A DNA stretch of 64,000 nucleotides, taken from NCBI GenBank assembly GCA_964653075.1, contig CAZZAX010000008.1, forward strand, positions 13,755 through 77,754, in the 5' to 3' direction. The DNA is from NIOZ-UU13 sp964653075. GTDB taxonomy: Bacteria > Planctomycetota > Phycisphaerae > Sedimentisphaerales > Anaerobacaceae. The translations under genes were made by a program, and so were the position numbers. A model generated the notes under the pieces. The model was not told where the DNA came from, made no database searches, and saw only the letters and a list, made by a program, of their open reading frames with translations. Shown one piece after another: positions 17,620-26,343 of this stretch (its first letter is position 1; every line of letters starts with the position of its first letter).

Positions 17620-19167
17620 TTAGTTTTTTTTGGGAAAATGTGGTGAATACAGCAAACGCTTCTTTCGCAAGGCCAGTTTGCCGTTTGAAACGAACTGCTC
17701 ACCTCGCTCGGAAAGATGTTCTATCATACGATGCCGCCACTTTCGTAAGATGCTTTTATGAGATGATTCTACCGCCAGGTCATACAGCTCGCCCGGGTCT
17801 TTTGTCAAATCAAAGAGTTGTTCCCTGCCTTCGTAAGCGTAGTAAATATACTTGAACCTGCCGTCGGTCAGTGCGTTCCAGTGGTCTTTGTTGTAGCACA
17901 TCGAATGCTCCAGGTCGATGAGCTGACGCCAGTTTTTCGTATTTCCACGGACCAGTTCGAGCATACTCTTTCCGTCAAGATGGTTTGGAACAGGTGCTCC
18001 GGCCGCATCGAGAAATGTCGGCAGTACGTCCCGAAGCTCCACCGGCAGAGTTATTTTATTACCTCGCTGATGGTTCATTCCCATGCTCACAGGCCAGCGC
18101 AGAAGCATGGGAATCTTGGCGGAAGCTTCATAAGCATAGGTCTTTCGCCAGAGATGATGATCTCCAAGCATATCCCCATGGTCGGAGAAAAATATAATAA
18201 GAGTATTATCATACATGTCACGTTTTTTCAGTGATTCGAGAATTCGACCTATCTGTTCGTCAATGAAGGTAATCGAAGCATAATAACCCCGGCGGGATTT
18301 TTTAGCCTGCCGGATGCCCAGGTCACCATGCCAGAGGCTTGCATTCGGCGGGTCCTTGTGCTCGGCGTACATATCGGCCCAGTCACCAATATAGGGATTT
18401 GGCATTTCTTCTTCGCTGTACATATCCATAAATCGTTTCGGCGGGTCATATGGGCTGTGCGGACGGGCGAAAGAAACTTTCAGAAGAAAAGGTTTTGAAC
18501 GATTGTATTTTTCAATGAAATCAACTGCTCTGTCCGCCGTCCACTTCGTAGGATGCAGGTGTTCCGGCAGGGCATACGTTTTGGCTCTGTAGTCATTCCA
18601 GCCGATGCCGGTTGCATCCGGATCAAGCTCTGGTGCCTGCTGTTTGAACCAATGGCGATAATCGCTGACAAATCCCGGTGTTTCGGACCGGCCGGATTCA
18701 TCGAGCAGTATGCCGTCGTAGCCGCGAAGTTTCCTTTGCGGATACCAGTGCATCTTGCCGATACCGAACAAGTAGTAGCCCGCATTTCGAAGGGCCTGCG
18801 GCAATTCGAACGGATACACGTCTGCGACCCGTCCGTAGCCGAGCATCCCATGGTGCCATGGTGACAATCCTGTTAGAAGTGCGCTGCGGGCCGGCGTACA
18901 GCTTGGAGTCGAGCTGTAGGCGTTCGAGAAAACAACACCGTCCTTTGCGATGGAATCTAAATGAGGTGTTTTTATGATTTTGTTACCCGCACATCCGAGG
19001 CAGTCACCCCGTTGCTGGTCGGTCATAAGATAAAGGATATTGGGCTGTTGCTTTCTCTTTGAAGCCGCAAAGCTTGTATTAACGGTTAAATTAATACCTG
19101 CCGAGGCCAGGGCCGTACTTTTGAGAAAATTCCTGCGTGTTATTTCATACAAGTGACACTTATTCAT
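17620..19167 (-). CDS. Tat-exported sulfatase (Cys-type)
   Basis: 515 residues from the ATG at 19167, which has AGGAGGT 5 nt upstream; the frame extends to 19206 but without a better start. Tat signal EITRRNFLKSTALASAG (8-24). Metal-binding D50-Q51 in LMTDQQRGDCLGC and the formylglycine motif CTPARSALLTG with Cys90. SDHGDMLGDHHLW provides the second metal site and HDWN-type residues follow. The architecture matches N-sulfoglucosamine or iduronate-type sulfatases, but the specificity cannot be read. It is separated from the downstream Gfo/Idh/MocA gene by 162 nt, so co-transcription is possible but not shown. Confidence 0.92.
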   Translation of the reverse strand: MNKCHLYEITRRNFLKSTALASAGINLTVNTSFAASKRKQQPNILYLMTDQQRGDCLGCAGNKIIKTPHLDSIAKDGVVFSNAYSSTPSCTPARSALLTGLSPWHHGMLGYGRVADVYPFELPQALRNAGYYLFGIGKMHWYPQRKLRGYDGILLDESGRSETPGFVSDYRHWFKQQAPELDPDATGIGWNDYRAKTYALPEHLHPTKWTADRAVDFIEKYNRSKPFLLKVSFARPHSPYDPPKRFMDMYSEEEMPNPYIGDWADMYAEHKDPPNASLWHGDLGIRQAKKSRRGYYASITFIDEQIGRILESLKKRDMYDNTLIIFFSDHGDMLGDHHLWRKTYAYEASAKIPMLLRWPVSMGMNHQRGNKITLPVELRDVLPTFLDAAGAPVPNHLDGKSMLELVRGNTKNWRQLIDLEHSMCYNKDHWNALTDGRFKYIYYAYEGREQLFDLTKDPGELYDLAVESSHKSILRKWRHRMIEHLSERGEQFVSNGKLALRKKRLLYSPHFPKKN

Positions 19168-19392
19168 ATCGACCTCCTGATTTGATTTCAAGTTCGGCAC
19201 CGGCATTTCGATTTCAACTGGTAATACTAGGTTAAAATTATATGACTAATATGCTTTTTGTTCAAGTCGATATTGTCGCGAACCCAAAGTACTTGTAATA
19301 GTATCCGATAAAGATATAATGCACAGTTAACTAAAAGCAGGACAGACTCCGCAATAAGCGATCACTGGAAATAACGAATAGGAGAATTGAGA

Positions 19393-20154
19393 ATGGGCAA
19401 ACAAGTTAGCATTATGCCTTGTCTGGATATGAAGAATGGCCGTGTGGTTAAAGGCGTTCATTTTGTGGATATTCGTGATGCCGGCGACCCCGTCGAATGC
19501 GCAAAGGCCTATTGTCAGGCCGGGGCCGACGAGCTGGCTCTTCTGGACATTACAGCTACTGTCGAGAATCGGGCTACTATGCTTGACGTTGTCGGTAGGG
19601 TTGCTGAAGTGACAACGATCCCTTTTACGGTCGGAGGTGGTATTCGTGATGTTGCCTCGGCGGCGGCGGTATTAAAGGCGGGGGCTGATAAGGTATCGGT
19701 AAGCAGTGCCGCATTCAGAAATCCGCAGGTCATATCGCAGATGGTTACTGAATTCGGCGCCGATAAAGTAACCGTCGCCATAGATGTGGACCGGAACGAA
19801 TCATTACCGTCCGGCTATGAAGTTTATATCGACGGGGGTCGAACTGCCACTGGGGCCGACGCCATCGAATGGGCCGGGAAAGTTGACGGCTTCGGAGTCT
19901 CTGTAATATTGCCGACCAGTAAAGCGGGAGATGGCGCCAGAACAGGTTTTGACCTTCCTGTCATAAAAGCCATGGCCGATGCCTGTTCGGCCACAATCGT
20001 CGCCTCGGGCGGAGCAGGCAAAATGGAACATTTCTACGATGCGGTGGAAGCTGGGGCGACAGTTCTCCTTGCGGCTTCCGTGTTCCATTTTCATATCATT
20101 GATATTAAGGAATTGAAAGACTATCTGCGAAGTCGCGGCTTAAACGTAAAATAA
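19393..20154 (+). CDS. hisF: HisF-like imidazole glycerol phosphate synthase cyclase subunit
   Basis: 253 residues from the ATG at 19393 (AGGAG 8-9 nt upstream; a TTG two codons earlier is less likely). (beta/alpha)8 barrel with the HisF N-terminus IMPCLDMKNGRVVKGVHF holding the first catalytic Asp. The second catalytic Asp is in VTVAIDVDRN, and the phosphate-binding segments are TVGGGIRD and IVASGGAG plus LAASVFHF. HisF closes the imidazole ring in histidine synthesis using ammonia from HisH. The usual GEILLTSMDRDGT loop is replaced by SVILPTSKAGDGA, which drops a conserved Glu and one Asp. No other his gene is nearby, so it is an orphan; a specialised paralogue is possible. Confidence 0.85.
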   Translation: MGKQVSIMPCLDMKNGRVVKGVHFVDIRDAGDPVECAKAYCQAGADELALLDITATVENRATMLDVVGRVAEVTTIPFTVGGGIRDVASAAAVLKAGADKVSVSSAAFRNPQVISQMVTEFGADKVTVAIDVDRNESLPSGYEVYIDGGRTATGADAIEWAGKVDGFGVSVILPTSKAGDGARTGFDLPVIKAMADACSATIVASGGAGKMEHFYDAVEAGATVLLAASVFHFHIIDIKELKDYLRSRGLNVK

Positions 20155-20245
20155 TGTATCAGCCCGGATTGCCACACCTGAACCAAATGTCAGGAGTTTA
20201 AGTAATTTATCGGGCATGGGATTACTAATGCACTACAGGATTGAA

Positions 20246-20264
20246 CCCCAAAAAGTTTTGGGGG
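20246..20264. other. Short hairpin downstream of hisF
   Basis: CCCCAAAA and TTTTGGGG form an 8-bp stem with a tiny loop about 90 nt after the hisF stop. No T-run follows on the plus strand, so it is at best a weak or bidirectional terminator between hisF and the convergent small gene. Confidence 0.35.
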
Positions 20265-20284
20265 TGTACCGTCCTTGTACTTTT

Positions 20285-20599
20285 TCATTGCCCCACGGTT
20301 TCAAAATGCCCTATGGTCGTCAGCTTCTTGTCCTCCGGCAGATGTTTATTGCGAAGGTATAGAAACTGGCGGTTATGCCATAATATTCTCGTTGCCTTGT
20401 TTAAGCTGTAGTGATGAACTCTTTTCCTTACGTCGCACCAATAAGATTCACAGCAATCACAAATATCAAGATGCTTATCATACCACCAAAGCTGAAAGCC
20501 GCCGAATGACCGGTATTGGTCGTTTTTAATCCCTAATACGTTGCCGGTGTATAACAATTGCTTGATTTGGGCTTTGTTTTGGATTTCTATTTTTCTCAT
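20285..20599 (-). CDS. Small hypothetical protein, Cys-containing
   Basis: I do not recognise this protein. From the ATG at 20599 it would have 104 residues; GGAAGG lies about 10 nt upstream, and the frame runs on to 20689 without a better start. It is polar and aromatic, with a cluster DICDCCESYWCDVRKR (four cysteines within 10 residues) that could bind a metal, and a basic tail (RNKHLPEDKK). It is convergent with hisF. Composition is protein-like and the alternative frames are poorer, but coding is not proven. A spurious frame is the main alternative. Confidence 0.4.
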   Translation of the reverse strand: MRKIEIQNKAQIKQLLYTGNVLGIKNDQYRSFGGFQLWWYDKHLDICDCCESYWCDVRKRVHHYSLNKATRILWHNRQFLYLRNKHLPEDKKLTTIGHFETVGQ

Positions 20600-21652
20600 C
20601 CTTCGAACCCTTCCTGATAAGTTCACGGCTATGCAGCTAAAATCTTGTTCTCTATTTATGTAAGGCACCTCACGGCATAAAGGTAACACATTATATTTTA
20701 TAGTTTTATAAGGCGGCGGCTGAATGTTCTCCCTGGCCCCCGTCTTATGTTTTTCTTCGTTGAAATTGCGATGTGAACTCTCTCAGCTACTAATATTATA
20801 GACGTGTAAACATAAAAGTCTATTACAAAAATTCGAAAAAATTATCTTTACGAATGTACTTTTTCCTTCGAATAACAATAGTAACATCAGAAAAAGGCCT
20901 TTTCGAGCTGGCAGGGGGGGGTATTAGTATTTAAGGCCGGCTTAGAGATTTGTTCGCAGCCGGAAAAAACAGAAAATATTCGTGTTTTTTTCATTTTCCC
21001 CAAAAAAAAATTGAGAGACGGTCTTTCTTGTTATCGGGGTTAAGACGGGCAAATCATCAGGTATGTGAGAAAATATCTGATGTCTCAAAACGGAGTCTTG
21101 GGAAGTGGGAAAAAAATAGGAAGTCTTCATTTTGTTACTGTCTTTACCTGTGTTAAACCGTGGCCGGTTATCGATATTTGGAAGCATCAAGAAAGGCTAA
21201 AGATTAACGACGGAATCTGTCGATGCTTAATTTAAATGAAAAAATAATGGCTCTGGAAAATGACCAATCCGGCCATATTTAGTTTGAACTGATGTTGTCC
21301 GCTATAAAGTTTTGCATTCAAGTCAGATCGTAATTTGGGCAAAGTCAGGGAAGGCTAAAGAAAAAAGGAAAGAGCCATAATTAAATATTGCCCCTGCGAA
21401 GCAGAAGGCGAGTATCTCAAAAAAACATATAAAAAATGAAAATATAGGGATACACTTGTCTATAACTTCGTGGGGGCTTTTTATATTTATTTTCCTTGTC
21501 AGCTTCTGGTTGGAGGCTGTCCTTGGATAATATACGATTGCAATAAAGCACAATTATGATTTGGTAATATAATGTAATGGACAGGAGGCTTTTTTAATGT
21601 AAAAATATTATATGAAACTGCAGTGTAAGTTATGTTTTATGAGGAATGTACG
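20600..21652. other. Long AT-rich intergenic region with two hairpin-forming segments
   Basis: No convincing gene over about 1 kb. A perfect 7-bp pair AAGCATC (21182-21188) / GATGCTT (21222-21228) encloses a smaller CGAC/GTCG stem. Further on, GGGCAA (21337-21342) pairs with TTGCCC (21388-21393), enclosing GGCT/AGCC, and is directly followed by the hairpin CTGC-GAA-GCAG. Both segments contain GGCTAAAG. They lie upstream of the PQQ gene at 21653 and could be leader RNA; no known riboswitch class was recognised with confidence. Confidence 0.35.
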
Positions 21653-22945
21653 ATGAAAAAACAAAACCAGCCTGCAAAAGTCACCAAACGATTTCTGAAA
21701 GTTCTTTTCATAGCATTAATTATTTTTTCTGCTTCCATTTCTCAGGCTCAGCAGTGGTCAAGATATCGCGGTCCCAATGGGCAGGGTATCAGCTATGCTA
21801 AAAACATCCCTGTTAAATGGACGCAAAAGGACTACAACTGGAAAATAAGCCTGTCCGGAGGTGGCCATTCCTCTCCGGTGCTATGGGGCGACAAGGTCTT
21901 CGTGACCAGCGGCGACCAAAAAAGAGACTATGGTTATCTGTTGGCTCTGCGAGCATCTGACGGCAAAATATTATGGCAAAAACAATACTCGCTGGCTCCG
22001 TATCGTCCGAATCCTCGCAACAGCTATGCTACCGCAACGCCGGCCGTAGATGCCGACCATGTCTATATACTCTGGCCTACCCCCAAAGAGACAATCCTGA
22101 TAGCTTTGAATCACGACGGCGGGGAAATCTGGAAGCGCACCTTCGAGGGTGTGTATTGCCAGCATGGGGGGGGTGGCTCACCCATTGTCTTCGATGACAT
22201 TGTGGTCTTTACCCACGAGCACGAAAATAGCACTAAGGATGTTCCTGGTGTCTGGGTTGCTGTTGACCGTAAGACCGGCCAAACACGCTGGGAGCTGCAG
22301 CGAAAAACCGGTCCCAAAACCTCCTACTCGACCCCGTGCCTTTACTCACCGCATACAGATATACCACAGTTGATTTTTACCAGCAATTCTCATGGTATAA
22401 CCGGTGTCAATCCTCGCAAAGGAACTGTCGTATGGGAAACCGAATCAATCTTCCCCGCTCGCGTGGTGAGTTCACCTGTTATTGCAGGGCGTCTGCTAAT
22501 CGGTAGCTGCGGCAATGGCTCCAGGGGTAAATGCCTTGTTGCTGTTAATCCCCTCGCAAATGGTGAATCATTCAAGCCCGCAGAAGCATACACTATCGGC
22601 AGCAGCACAGCTCCGTATGTTCCTACTTCTGTCGCAAATGAAGGCTTGCTCTTTACATTTCATGACTCGGGTTATGTCTCCTGCCTGCGCAGCGCAACAG
22701 GTGTGCAGCTCTGGCGAGAGAAACCCGCCGGCAAATTCTTTGGCTCACCGGTTTGGGTAAATGGCAGGCTCTACTGTATCACAACTGAGGGTGAGGTTGT
22801 TGTAATCAGGGCCGCCTCCACCTACGAATTATTGGCGGTCAATCCTCTGGGCGAAAGAAGCCACGCTACCCCTGCCGTCGCAGGTGGCAGAATATACCTT
22901 CGTACCCTTTCGAACCTTATCTCCATCGGGCCGGGGGAAAAATAG
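21653..22945 (+). CDS. Exported PQQ-type (BamB-like) beta-propeller protein
   Basis: 430 residues from the ATG at 21653 (GAGG about 8 nt upstream; the frame opens at 21632). Signal peptide with a basic start (KVTKRFLK), a hydrophobic core and ISQAQQ cleavage. The mature protein begins WSRYRGPNGQGIS, a typical planctomycete PQQ-propeller opening. It is followed by blades with the repeated Ala/Asp-x-x-Gly-x-x-x-Trp signature: LALRASDGKILWQKQY, IALNHDGGEIWKRTF, VAVDRKTGQTRWELQ and GVNPRKGTVVWETE. It lacks the methyltransferase-like insertion seen in the two giants. No quinoprotein dehydrogenase catalytic residues stand out, so ligand binding or scaffolding is more likely than catalysis. Confidence 0.85.
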   Translation: MKKQNQPAKVTKRFLKVLFIALIIFSASISQAQQWSRYRGPNGQGISYAKNIPVKWTQKDYNWKISLSGGGHSSPVLWGDKVFVTSGDQKRDYGYLLALRASDGKILWQKQYSLAPYRPNPRNSYATATPAVDADHVYILWPTPKETILIALNHDGGEIWKRTFEGVYCQHGGGGSPIVFDDIVVFTHEHENSTKDVPGVWVAVDRKTGQTRWELQRKTGPKTSYSTPCLYSPHTDIPQLIFTSNSHGITGVNPRKGTVVWETESIFPARVVSSPVIAGRLLIGSCGNGSRGKCLVAVNPLANGESFKPAEAYTIGSSTAPYVPTSVANEGLLFTFHDSGYVSCLRSATGVQLWREKPAGKFFGSPVWVNGRLYCITTEGEVVVIRAASTYELLAVNPLGERSHATPAVAGGRIYLRTLSNLISIGPGEK

Positions 22946-23119
22946 AATCCGGCGGGTGACTCCTGATGCGTTGTCCTTTGCATAAGCTGTGCAAAAAATG
23001 TTGCAATTTCAGTCCACATATGTTATTTTGAATAAGTTAGAAAAAGTAACAGTATGGACGGGTTTTGAAAACAGGCCGTTTAATCGAAAATGTCTAAAAT
23101 AAAGGAAAGGGTCTTGAAA

Positions 23120-24196
23120 ATGAAGCTTAAAGTAATCTGTCTTGTCGTTATCACCTGTCTTGTACTTGCCCCATTTACCACTGCTGAAGCTAAGCATAAA
23201 ATTAACATACCGGACATTCTCGGTTACAAAACGCTGAAGTGTGATTTTCACATGCACACGGTTTTTTCTGATGGCATGGTATGGCCTACTGTGCGAGTCG
23301 ATGAAGCTGAAAGAGAAGGCCTTGACGCCATTGCGATAAGCGACCATATCGAATATCAGCCGCACAAGAAGGATGTTCCGACCAATCATAATCGTTCTTA
23401 TGAAATTGCTTTGCAACGCGCCAGGGAAAAAAATATACTGCTCATTAAAGCTGCTGAGATTACCCGTGAGACGCCTCCGGGTCATTTCAATGCATTATTC
23501 CTTACTGATATAAATCTTCTCGATACTGAAGAGTTCCTCGATGCCGTCAAGGCAGCTAACAGTCAGGGCGCCTTTGTCTTCTGGAATCATCCCGGCTGGA
23601 AACCAAAGTTCAAGGGCTGGTTCGATATACATACTCAATTATATGAAAATTTATTGTTGCAGGGAATTGAGGTTGTAAACGGTGTCAGCTATTACCCCGA
23701 AGCACATAAGTGGGCCCTTGAAAAGAACCTGACGATGATGGGAAATTCCGACATACATCAGCCTATGGTTGGCACTGAAATGACACCTGAAATTCACAGG
23801 CCGATGACGCTTGTTTTTGCTAAGGAAAAGAGCATAAAAGCTCTCAGGGAAGGTTTAATTGCAGGAAGGACCGCGGTTTGGTTCGAGAATCAGTTGATTG
23901 GCAAGCCGAACTATCTTCATGCAATTTTCAGAAAGTCCGTGAAGGTTGATAAGCCTTACCTCAGGAAGGGCGATACGGTATGGTTTGAGATTACGAATAA
24001 TTCCGACATTGACATCCAGGTGCTGAATCTCGGACAGGACCAACAGAAACTGGAGCTTCCCGCCAATGCCATCACGATAGTCAAGACAAAAGTTGATGCC
24101 AGGGCCGAACAGGCCGAGCTGAGATACAAGGTGACAAACTTCCTGATTGCTCCGGACAAGGGCCTGCCGGTAAATCTTAATATTTCACTGAATTAG
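23120..24196 (+). CDS. Exported PHP-domain phosphodiesterase (Sb-PDE-like)
   Basis: 358 residues from the ATG at 23120 (GGAAAGGG about 9 nt upstream; a start at 23090 would add 10 residues). Sec signal peptide MKLKVICLVVITCLVLAPF. The PHP metal site is seen as CDFHMHTVFSDGM (41-53), SDHIEY (74-79), FWNHPGW (~160) and GNSDIHQP (~213-220), all retained. PHP proteins hydrolyse phosphoesters; the closest architecture known to me is the exported Sb-PDE phosphodiesterase group, which has a similar C-terminal beta domain with a TVWFEITNNSD-like strand. The natural substrate is unknown. It follows the PQQ gene by about 170 nt. Confidence 0.82.
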   Translation: MKLKVICLVVITCLVLAPFTTAEAKHKINIPDILGYKTLKCDFHMHTVFSDGMVWPTVRVDEAEREGLDAIAISDHIEYQPHKKDVPTNHNRSYEIALQRAREKNILLIKAAEITRETPPGHFNALFLTDINLLDTEEFLDAVKAANSQGAFVFWNHPGWKPKFKGWFDIHTQLYENLLLQGIEVVNGVSYYPEAHKWALEKNLTMMGNSDIHQPMVGTEMTPEIHRPMTLVFAKEKSIKALREGLIAGRTAVWFENQLIGKPNYLHAIFRKSVKVDKPYLRKGDTVWFEITNNSDIDIQVLNLGQDQQKLELPANAITIVKTKVDARAEQAELRYKVTNFLIAPDKGLPVNLNISLN

Positions 24197-24598
24197 TGCC
24201 GTTTCTAAAAAGTGAAGTAAACATTCTATAATGACGTTGTGCATATATATACATCTTCCGTTTGGAGTGTCGTGAGACGCTTAGGTTCTGTCCCTTTCTA
24301 TATCATAATAGGCATATCGGCTGTATTGGAACAGCCATTCGTAATCCTCGTCATCGACTTTTGAGTTTAGCCCGTTTCCTAACGGTATCTCTTTCATTAT
24401 CTGTCACTTCCCTCAGGGTCTTTTGGATATTTTGCGATACGTTTGATTTCGACTTTTTCCATAGATGTTATTCTATAAAATTGTGGGATTAAAACTCAAT
24501 ATTTAGATTTGTTTTTTCTTGCCTGATAAAATCCGGGAGTATATAATCATATCAGTGGCGAGCCGTTCTGAAACACTACAATAACAGGAGGTGTAATA
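24197..24598. other. Intergenic region upstream of the Wzz-like gene
   Basis: About 400 nt without a supported gene. The only clear signal is the strong Shine-Dalgarno AGGAGGT at 24586-24592 serving the gene at 24599. I see no promoter with good boxes at both positions. Confidence 0.4.
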
Positions 24599-25975
24599 AT
24601 GATAAGACAACTTGTTCTTTTGTTTTTAGTTTTTGTTCTGGTGGCCGCTCTCGCGAGCGCCGCCATCTGGACGCAGGTAATTCCTGAATACCGGGCTTCA
24701 GCGGAAGTACGAGTGCGGCCTGTTATTCCATACCTGGTCTTCCAAACCGAGGATAACGGAATGATTCCCCTGTATGAATCATTCGTGAATACACAGGTCT
24801 CCGTTATGAGGAGTGTGACAGTTCTTCAGTGTGTGTTGGATCAGCCGGAAGTCCGGGATACACAATGGTACAAGAAACCTCTCGTATCACTTGTGCAGCA
24901 CTTGCGCGGAAAACCACCTGCTCCCCCCGTGGAAAGACTCAGGAATTCTCTTTCAATCCGGCCTCGACCCAAAACCGAGATAATTGATGTCGTCTTGACG
25001 GACTCCAATCCCGAAGATGCCCGGATTATTGTGGATGCTGTTTTGGACCAGTATATGCAATACATTGGCGAAAGGTCTGATGAGACTAAGGACCATCTAT
25101 ACCGCCAACTGGTAGAACAGTATAAATCTTTGGACAATGAAATTAAGGGGCAGGAGTTGATTTCTGCCGAGCTTCGCAAATCGCTTGGTACTGACACTCC
25201 ACAGGAACTTATCTCCGGTATGAGGCTTCGCTTGGAAGATACAAAGGCCCGTCTCAGCGAATTGCGAACGAGTATTAATGTATTGGAATGGGAAAGCAAA
25301 CAGGCTGTTACCCGTGACCGAAATGATGTGCCGGTTGCTTCTGCTTCCGAAATGGAAAAGAAACCGGAATACTACGAGGATTCGGACTGGCGGGCGCTTG
25401 ATAGAAACGTAAGAACAATTCAGCACAACATTGCGGCCAATGAGCTTGAACCGAACAATCCGGAAATCATTCGGGCGACAAAAGACATGGAGTTCGCAAA
25501 AGAATTGCTTCGACTGCGAGAAGACCAGTTGGATAAACAGTGGCGTGACCGGCCAAAAAATACCTCTGAAGTGCCAATAAACATTACTGATACCGGTGGT
25601 CCCGATTACGAAGCAGAGTCGGGAAATTTGGAGCTTCGACTGGCCCGGATAAAATATGAGGAGCAGCTCTTGGTTGCAGATTTCAGGGAAAAGCAGGCAG
25701 AGTTTCAAGAGCTTTTCGAAAGCGCCCAATTACTCGAGAAGGAGAATAATGCCGTGCAGCGTAAGCGTGAGTTATTCGGCGCTGTTCGGCAGCGTTTGGA
25801 TCAGAAGAATATGGAACGCAACGTCCCGGCTCCAATTGAGGTGTTGACCCGGGCCTTCGTGCCTTCCGAGCCTCACAGGGACCGTCGAATTTTATACACT
25901 GCCATTGTGCTGGTTCTCGATAGCCTCGGAATAACATTGTCCGGCTGGCTGCTCCACAGACGCGGATTTCTGTAA
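24599..25975 (+). CDS. Wzz/GumC-like polysaccharide chain-length or co-polymerase protein without kinase domain
   Basis: 458 residues; ATG at 24599 with AGGAGGT 7 nt upstream. A membrane helix at residues 5-23 leads into YRASAEVRVRP, the usual Wzz N-terminal beta segment. A long periplasmic coiled coil follows (~170-400, for example YKSLDNEIKGQELISAEL and LRLEDTKARLSELR). PAPIEVLTRAFVPSEPHRDRR precedes a second helix (IVLVLDSLGITLSGWLLH). This two-helix hairpin with a long coiled coil matches polysaccharide co-polymerases. The cytoplasmic BY-kinase domain is absent, and no glycosyltransferase or Wzx/Wzy gene is adjacent, so it is an orphan. A non-polysaccharide coiled-coil membrane protein is the alternative. 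Confidence 0.75.
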   Translation: MIRQLVLLFLVFVLVAALASAAIWTQVIPEYRASAEVRVRPVIPYLVFQTEDNGMIPLYESFVNTQVSVMRSVTVLQCVLDQPEVRDTQWYKKPLVSLVQHLRGKPPAPPVERLRNSLSIRPRPKTEIIDVVLTDSNPEDARIIVDAVLDQYMQYIGERSDETKDHLYRQLVEQYKSLDNEIKGQELISAELRKSLGTDTPQELISGMRLRLEDTKARLSELRTSINVLEWESKQAVTRDRNDVPVASASEMEKKPEYYEDSDWRALDRNVRTIQHNIAANELEPNNPEIIRATKDMEFAKELLRLREDQLDKQWRDRPKNTSEVPINITDTGGPDYEAESGNLELRLARIKYEEQLLVADFREKQAEFQELFESAQLLEKENNAVQRKRELFGAVRQRLDQKNMERNVPAPIEVLTRAFVPSEPHRDRRILYTAIVLVLDSLGITLSGWLLHRRGFL

Positions 25976-26061
25976 ATCTGTTGTTGTTAAAATCTTGTCT
26001 TAAAGAACCTGTCTTTTATGAGCAGGCATCCCCTTTGGGATTTTAGTGAAAGGACTTTTAA

Positions 26062-26193
26062 ATGATACCCATAATTTATCGCTCAGTGTTTACTTTTATA
26101 CCTTTGTTGATAATGGCAGGATACATATCTTTGGCAATCATATTCATGTTGTTGTTTTATCGGTTTGTTTGCGCAGTTGAGAAAATCGCCTGA
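26062..26193 (+). CDS. 43-residue single-helix membrane protein
   Basis: The short frame from ATG 26062 to TGA 26193 encodes 43 residues, mostly one hydrophobic helix (FIPLLIMAGYISLAIIFMLL) with a basic-aromatic flank (FYRFVCAVEKIA). AAAGGA lies about 9 nt upstream of the ATG. It sits 86 nt after the Wzz-like gene on the same strand and could be its partner. Small size makes coding uncertain, but the site, hydrophobicity and position support it. Confidence 0.5.
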   Translation: MIPIIYRSVFTFIPLLIMAGYISLAIIFMLLFYRFVCAVEKIA

Positions 26194-26343
26194 AAAATTG
26201 AAGACTCATCTAAATGCATACAATCCCACAACATAAAAATCATTCAACTCCTTGTATGGCAGCGACCGAGTGTGTTATAATTACGGCAAATTGACATCCC
26301 GCCGGAATTCAATATCTTTCTTTGAAAGAGAAAGGTAAATACG

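Noticed and set aside
20942..21190. An 82-codon minus-strand frame in the gap after hisF.
   Set aside because: Low-complexity Phe/Asn-rich product, no ribosome site, and it covers AT-rich spacer.
21337..21410. c-di-GMP riboswitch.
   Set aside because: Only the GCAAAG...CTAAAG portion recalls the core; the conserved first stem, tetraloop and receptor of class I are not found.
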